19,574 nucleotides of DNA, taken from CAXMNX01 sp964194845 (GTDB taxonomy: Bacteria > Pseudomonadota > Alphaproteobacteria > Rhodobacterales > Rhodobacteraceae). A program made the translations under genes and the position numbers. This document shows positions 15,099 through 19,574 of this stretch, piece by piece; position 1 is the first letter of the stretch; every line of letters starts with the position of its first letter. The DNA is taken from assembly GCA_964194845.1 (NCBI GenBank), contig CAXMNX010000024.1, positions 1 to 19,574 on the forward strand, given 5' to 3'. The notes below the pieces were generated by a model. The model saw nothing but the letters and a program-made list of their open reading frames with translations, made no database searches and was not told the DNA's origin.

Positions 15099-16797
15099 GC
15101 TTGGTAAAGTCGCCGCGCAAGTTATGTGGAACCGCCTGATCTCGGTGGTGGAAGAACAGGCGCAGGCGCTCATACGCACAGCGTTTTCGACCTCCGTACG
15201 CGAAGCAGGCGACCTTTCGGCCGGCGTCTATAACGCAACGGGCGAAATGCTTGCCCAGGCGGTCACCGGCACTCCGGGCCACGTAAACGCGATGGCCGAT
15301 GCGGTCGGCCATTTCATCCGCCGGATCGGTCGCCAGGCGATGTTCGAGGGCGACGTCTATATCACCAATGACCCATGGGAGGGCACCGGGCATCTGCACG
15401 ACATCACGGTCGTAACGCCTTCTTTCGTCGACGACCGCCTGATCGGCTTTTTCGCCTGCACCGCGCACATCACCGACATCGGCGGGCGCGGCTTTGGTGC
15501 GGATGCAAACTCGGTCTATGAAGAAGGGCTCTATCTGCCAATCATGAAGTTTGCCGAACATGGCGAGGTTGACCGAACGCTTCTGCACATCATCCGCGGC
15601 AATGTTCGCGAACCCGATCAGCTTGTCGGCGACATCTACGCGCTCGCCACCTGCAACGAGATTGGTCACCGACGCCTTACCGACATGATGATCGAGTTCC
15701 AACTCGATGATCTGACTGACATTTCCGACTTCATTCTAAGCAACTCGCGCCAGGCGACGCTCGACCGGATCAATGCCCTGACACCGGGTGTCGCCGAGGG
15801 CCATATGCGCATCGACGGCTACTCCGACCCGGTGGATTTGAATGTTTGCGTTTCTATCGAAAAGGATCGCATTCATTGCGACTGGGCCGGAACATCCGCG
15901 CTCGACAGGAAAGGCATCAACGTGCCGCTTGTCTATACCAAGGCCTATGCCTGCTATGCGTTGAAGTGCGCCATCGCACCCGACATTCCCAACAATGCCG
16001 CGTCCCTTGCCCCTTTCGAGGTCTCGGCACCTGAGAACTCAATTGTCAACGCTTTGCATCCAGCACCTGTCGCTTTGCGGCACATTATCGGTCACATGGT
16101 CCCCGATACCGTTTACGATGCTTTGGACAAACTGCTGCCCGATACCGTTCCATCCGAAGGCGCTGGATGCCTTTGTAATTTCCAGGTCAGCCTTCGCCCC
16201 CGGACAGATGCACCCGCCCCTGCCGATGCCGTCAGATCTGAGGTTTTGACATTCAACTCCGGCGGCTCCGGCGCCAGGCCCGAGCTTGACGGGATGAACG
16301 CAACCGCGTTTCCCTCGGGCGTGATGACAATGCCGGTCGAGGCGACCGAACAGGTCGGGCCGGTGATCATCTGGCGCAAGGAACTACGCCCCGACAGCGG
16401 TGGTGCGGGGGCAACACGCGGCGGACTGGGTCAGTTCATGGAAGTTGGCGCGCGGACGGGCCACGAATTCGATATCCAGGCCATGTTCGACCGAATTGAT
16501 CATCCCGCGCGCGGTCGCCGCGGCGGGATGGATGGCGCACCGACAACAATCGCAATGGACGACGGCACCACGATGAAGGGCAAAGGCAAGCAGTTTGTGC
16601 CACACGGGTGCCGGGTGATGATGGCGTTCCCGGGCGGTGCCGGATACGGCACGCCTGCCGACCGCGATCCATCAATGGTCCGCCGCGATCTGGCGATGGG
16701 GTATATTTCGGCGGAAACAGCGTTGCGCGACTATGGTATTTCGAGAGGCGAGATCGAAGACGTGCTTCGCCGCGCGAAAATGGGCGAGATTTTCTGA
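15091..16797 (+). CDS. hyuB: Hydantoinase B/oxoprolinase family protein, HyuB subunit
   Basis: The partner subunit of HyuA, 568 residues and full-length for the family. Recognisable family sequences are EEQAQALIRTAFSTSVREAGDLSAGVY, GHVNAMADAV, YITNDPWEGTGHLHDITVV, TAHITDIGGRG, ANSVYEEGLYLPIMKF and, near the C-terminus, RPDSGGAGATRGGLGQ and PGGAGYGTPADRD. ATG 15091 overlaps the hyuA stop (15096-15098) by 8 nt, and GAAAGGGG lies about 5 nt upstream, so the subunits are probably translationally coupled in a 1:1 complex. No transporter, racemase or carbamoylase gene accompanies the pair here. The stop is followed within 12 bp by the tRNA fragment, so the operon may have lost downstream genes. Confidence 0.93.
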   Translation: MTKLGKVAAQVMWNRLISVVEEQAQALIRTAFSTSVREAGDLSAGVYNATGEMLAQAVTGTPGHVNAMADAVGHFIRRIGRQAMFEGDVYITNDPWEGTGHLHDITVVTPSFVDDRLIGFFACTAHITDIGGRGFGADANSVYEEGLYLPIMKFAEHGEVDRTLLHIIRGNVREPDQLVGDIYALATCNEIGHRRLTDMMIEFQLDDLTDISDFILSNSRQATLDRINALTPGVAEGHMRIDGYSDPVDLNVCVSIEKDRIHCDWAGTSALDRKGINVPLVYTKAYACYALKCAIAPDIPNNAASLAPFEVSAPENSIVNALHPAPVALRHIIGHMVPDTVYDALDKLLPDTVPSEGAGCLCNFQVSLRPRTDAPAPADAVRSEVLTFNSGGSGARPELDGMNATAFPSGVMTMPVEATEQVGPVIIWRKELRPDSGGAGATRGGLGQFMEVGARTGHEFDIQAMFDRIDHPARGRRGGMDGAPTTIAMDDGTTMKGKGKQFVPHGCRVMMAFPGGAGYGTPADRDPSMVRRDLAMGYISAETALRDYGISRGEIEDVLRRAKMGEIF

Positions 16798-16808
16798 ATT
16801 CAGAGGAT

Positions 16809-16856
16809 TGGTTGCGGGTGATAGGATTTGAACCTACGACCTTCAGGTTATGAGAC
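16809..16856 (-). pseudogene. 3' fragment of initiator tRNA-Met(CAT), attachment-site-like
   Basis: On the minus strand this reads CTCATAACCTGAAGG, then a T arm (GTAGG-TTCAAAT-CCTAT) and CACCCGCAACCA. That is the anticodon loop with CAT, the 3' half of the anticodon stem, the variable loop, T arm, acceptor 3' strand and encoded CCA of tRNA-fMet. The upstream flank (16857 onward) has no D arm or 5' acceptor strand and is AT-rich, so the gene is only a 3' half and cannot fold into a tRNA. A break at the anticodon loop is typical for the displaced end of an integrative element, so it may be an old att site. Confidence 0.82.
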
Positions 16857-16936
16857 GGATGATATTAGATTTAAGTTATTGTTTTTAGGTGTTTTAACAC
16901 GAGAGGCTCTGGTTCAGACCGGATGACAATTCAATG

Positions 16937-17040
16937 GCAGTTCACCCCCGGTTTGACGGACACTTTTTATTTGATGAAAGAGAGTGCTTTTCATGCCGAG
17001 AACAAGGAACCCGTACCCGATGGAATTAAGGGACCAAATT
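16937..17040 (+). mobile_element. Remnant of an IS3-type insertion sequence (left end and start of orfA)
   Basis: ATG 16993 begins MPRTRNPYPMELRDQI, which resembles the N-terminus of IS3-family OrfA (helix-turn-helix) transposase proteins. Similarity ends after 16 codons at about 17040, where the sequence becomes the downstream flank of the cyclase gene. Upstream, CACCCCCGGTTTGACGGACA (16943-16962) could belong to the element's left terminal repeat; the outer border near 16937 is a guess. No orfB, DDE domain or right end is present, so it is inactive. The identification is from memory of family sequences, not a search. Confidence 0.5.
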
Positions 17041-17069
17041 GCTGCCGGCGCATTTGTGGACGACGGCTG

Positions 17070-18962
17070 TTATTCCGGCAATCCTGCTGTACGCAAAGCC
17101 TGTATCAGCCGTTCCATCGTCACTGGGTCACGATATGGAAAAATGTAATAGATACCTGCCAATGAAAGCTCGGGTTGAAGCAGCAGTGCTTCCTCGATTT
17201 CCCATTGCGCATCGTCAATCCGATCCAGTTCTGAATACGCCGCCGCGAGCATAAGCCTCAGTCGCGGTGCTTCGGAATTCCTACTTACGGCTTCCTGACT
17301 ATATCGGATCGATTCTTCGTAATTTCCAAGGCTGAAATGCACTTCGGAGAGCGCGTTCAGATATGGAAACGGGGCTCGGGGATTGAGTATCAGAGCGTGA
17401 TCGAAGCCCTCGAGAGCCAGCTTTGGCTAGCCGGAATAATGCCGGCTCCATGCTTGCAAGGCAATGGCATCTGCATTGTTTGGGGCCAACTGGATGGCTC
17501 GGTCAAACGCCTTTTCCGCCTCCTCAAATTCACGCCTGAACATATGAACGAGACCGATTGTGGATTGCACTGCGGGTAAGTCAGGGGCCAACTCCTCCGC
17601 ATCTGTCGCCAGGTCAAAGGCGCGATCCAACATCGCATTATTGTCCGCGAACGCAGCGCCTACTCGATTTGTGTAGCTGGTCGCGAGCACGGCCTTAGCC
17701 ATGGCAAAGTCAGGATCAAGATCGAGCGCATTTCGCAATAGTTTCTGCGCGTTAGTCCGGCCATCCGCGTTGAAACGCCAGATTTCACCCCATGCCCTCA
17801 GGTAAAGGTCATAGGCAGGCAGACTGACGGTGTAACGCGTGGAAAGTAGTCTTCGTTCCTCCTGCGTAAGCTCCACTTGCAATGCATCAATGATATGCGT
17901 CGCGACTTCGTCTTGCAGAGCAAACAACTCCACGAATTCTCGATCAAACCGACTGGCCCAAACCTGCAGGCCGGTCCTGGCATCGATCAAATTGGTGTTT
18001 ATTCTCAGATGGCTGCCTGCTCGTTGCACGCTGCCCTGGACCACATACCGAACGCCAAGTTTTTCACCAACAGATTGCGCATCGGTTTCTTCCCCGCGAT
18101 CGCGAAATGAAAAACTTGTATTTCGAGCGATAACCAAAAGGCCGCCGATCTGGCTTAGATCTGTTATTAAATTATCGGCCATCCCGTCGCTGAAATATTT
18201 TTGCTCAATGTCGCCTGAGAGGTTGTCAAACGGCATCACGGCAACGGACGGTTTGTCGCTAATCTGCACCTCACTATCACCAGCCGGACCTAGCCACGAC
18301 GAAGAGTATGTTGTCCACCAAACCGCCGATAGCACCGCCGCGACCAGCGCGACTCCGGCGCCAATCCATGGCCGATACCGACGATAGTTTGAACTAGCCC
18401 TACTCGTTGGAGAAATTTCTGGTAGTTTCGCATCCGATGATCGGACATGAAACACCCTTACTGGCTGGGGAATGTTCTTAACCTCAACGTCCCCAGCGTC
18501 ATCGAAATACACATTTAGATCGACACGAAGATGCTCGCGTACGGTTCCGGTGATCGCGATCCCCCCAGGTTTGGCAAGTGTCTCGACCCTTGCTGCGACA
18601 TTGACACCATTACCAAAGATATCGTCACCTTCGACGATAACTTCACCCAGATTGATGCCGATGCGCAGATTCAGAGGTTCGATTTTGGCGGAAGATGCAT
18701 TCAGTTTTGCCATCTCTTTTTGGATTTCTATGGCGCACTGCATGGCCTCGGTCACGCTCAGAAATTCGACTAGCGCGCCATCGCCCATCAGCTTGATGAT
18801 ACGTCCCTCATGCTTCGAAATTATGGGCTCAAGCAATGTTGCGCGCACATCCAGGAAACGGGACAAGGCCCCGGACTCGTCCTCAGCCATCATTCTGCTG
18901 AAGCCGACCACGTCCAACATCAGTATGGCGGCCAGACGTCTTTGTTTCCCGTCAATGACCAT
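17070..18962 (-). pseudogene. Class III adenylate cyclase with TolB-like and TPR domains, interrupted by an in-frame amber codon
   Basis: Full length would be 630 residues, but TAG at 17429-17427 (codon 512) interrupts it. The same frame then continues for 118 good TPR residues to TAA at 17070. Residues about 8-172 form a class III nucleotide cyclase domain with metal ligands Asp17 (LMLDVVGFS) and Asp61 (KLMGDGALVEF) and the NVAARVE motif with Asn121/Arg125. A membrane segment follows (about 199-217), then a TolB-N-like region (232-345, KPSVAVMPFDNLSGD) and TPR repeats from about 400. ATG 18962 starts the conserved part; an in-frame upstream start at 19055 adds residues unlike the family. The intact 511-residue product would keep the catalytic domain. 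Base composition is visibly less GC-rich than the neighbours. Its downstream end abuts the IS remnant. Confidence 0.85.
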
Positions 18963-19155
18963 ATCGCATCCAATGCTTTCATCATTGTCGCTTAGGCTAT
19001 GGGGCCCAAACGGGCCGAACACGGCCGCGTGGGTTTGGAACCAATGCCGTAACACAACCTGTGTCTTCGTGTCGATTTGGGAAACGCTTCAAAAGGCGAT
19101 CGACGCATTGCCTTACGTCGGCGGCGGCTAGACTTTGCCGACACCAAGAGACACA

Positions 19156-19188
19156 AAAAAGCGCCGCCCAAAAAGGGCGGCGCTTTTT
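19156..19188 (-). terminator. Strong intrinsic terminator of the rRNA operon
   Basis: AAAAAGCGCCGCCC (19156-19169), a 5-nt loop, and GGGCGGCGCTTTTT (19175-19188) form a 14-bp perfect stem ending in a T run in either direction. It lies about 40 nt after the 5S 3' end on the minus strand, so it ends the rRNA transcript. By symmetry it could also stop plus-strand readthrough. Confidence 0.92.
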
Positions 19189-19228
19189 GAAACATCGTGT
19201 CGAGAGATACCTGCGACGTTGCTCATTA

Positions 19229-19346
19229 GGTTTGGCAGTGACCTACTCTCCCACGCCTTAAGACGCAGTACCATCGGCGCAGCGGCACTTAACTGCCGAG
19301 TTCGGGATGGGATCGGGTGTTTTGCTCGCGCTATCGCCACCAAACC
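19229..19346 (-). rRNA. rrf: 5S ribosomal RNA
   Basis: The reverse complement contains the classic alphaproteobacterial 5S sequence, including CCCGATCCCATCCCGAACTC, then GGCAGTTAAGTGCC and GCGTGGGAGAGTAGGTC. The ends are set from the terminal helix, GGTTTGG pairing with CCAAACC, giving about 118 nt; borders may be off by a few bases. It follows 23S at a spacing of about 127 nt. No tRNA gene lies between it and the terminator. Confidence 0.95.
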
Positions 19347-19473
19347 AAAAGAACAACATCCGGGCCCGCCAGTTCTGCAAGCAGAACTCGCTATACCCGT
19401 GGTCGTCAAAGACGACCTATCCAAGTCATGTACACTAATGGTGTATGCTTTTGAGCCAGTCTACTACTGGATC

Positions 19474-19574
19474 AAATCAAGCCTATCGGACAATTAGTAC
19501 CGGTCAACTGAACGCATTGCTGCGCTTACATCTCCGGCCTATCGACGAGGTGGTCTACCTCGGTCCTCAGGGAT
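19474..19574 (-). rRNA. rrl: 23S ribosomal RNA, 3' end only
   Basis: On the minus strand the last bases of the window read TCCCTGAGGACCGAGGTAGA and continue through CGATAGGCCGGAGATGTAAG to GACCGGTACTAATTGTCCGA. That is the conserved 3' end of bacterial 23S. The rest of the gene lies beyond the window. The 3' border is estimated just after CTTGAT. The spacer to 5S (19347-19473) holds a small hairpin CCAGT-CTACT-ACTGG (19456-19470) next to the 23S end, possibly part of its processing stem. Confidence 0.93.

Noticed and set aside
18472..19131. Plus-strand open frame of 219 codons ending ALPYVGGG
   Set aside because: Most of it is the antisense of the cyclase domain. The last 50 codons beyond the cyclase start are too few to identify a gene remnant.

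Overview
The window looks like a chromosomal piece of an alphaproteobacterium, most likely from the Rhodobacterales (Roseobacter group). This rests on overall GC-rich codon use, the 5S/23S rRNA sequence at the right edge, the inositol (iol) genes, and the marine-type RTX/LamG protein. The genus cannot be fixed from the sequence alone.

Left part (1-2340). The window opens inside an unidentified gene that ends in a proline/acid/glycine-rich tail. A hairpin separates it from a convergent two-gene operon on the minus strand: an SCP-2 sterol-carrier-like protein followed by an alpha/beta hydrolase. The hydrolase seems to start at a CTG codon that overlaps the SCP-2 stop as CTGA. A small exported TPR protein is transcribed divergently.

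Inositol block (2360-6080, minus strand). iolG, iolD and iolB form an operon that covers three of the steps from myo-inositol to 2-deoxy-5-keto-gluconate. The dehydratase iolE and kinase iolC are not in the window. Divergent from iolG is a 536-residue protein that fuses a Rieske [2Fe-2S] domain to the FMN/[3Fe-4S] synthase domain of glutamate synthase. It has no glutaminase domain, and its substrate is unknown.

Cell-surface block (7895-12520, minus strand). One very large, acidic, modular protein carries a PA14-like domain, two RTX calcium-binding blocks, two LamG-type domains, a run of nine GEETG pentapeptides, a short hydrophobic segment and an acidic C-terminus. Its middle is an internal duplication. 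It was probably exported by a type I system.

Hydantoinase block (12993-16797, plus strand). hyuA and hyuB overlap by 8 nt and encode the two subunits of an ATP-dependent hydantoinase/oxoprolinase/carboxylase-type enzyme. A long, partly AT-rich spacer separates them from the RTX gene.

Scarred right end (16800-19574). Immediately after hyuB there is a 3' fragment of an initiator tRNA-Met gene that starts at the anticodon loop, as integrase attachment sites do. It is followed by the first 16 codons of an apparent IS3-type orfA, then an adenylate cyclase/TolB-like/TPR gene broken by one in-frame amber codon. Next come a strong terminator, 5S rRNA and the 3' end of 23S rRNA, all on the minus strand. 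In many Rhodobacterales the rRNA operon ends 5S-tRNA-fMet, so the stretch between this 5S and the tRNA fragment reads like the residue of an integration and later deletions.
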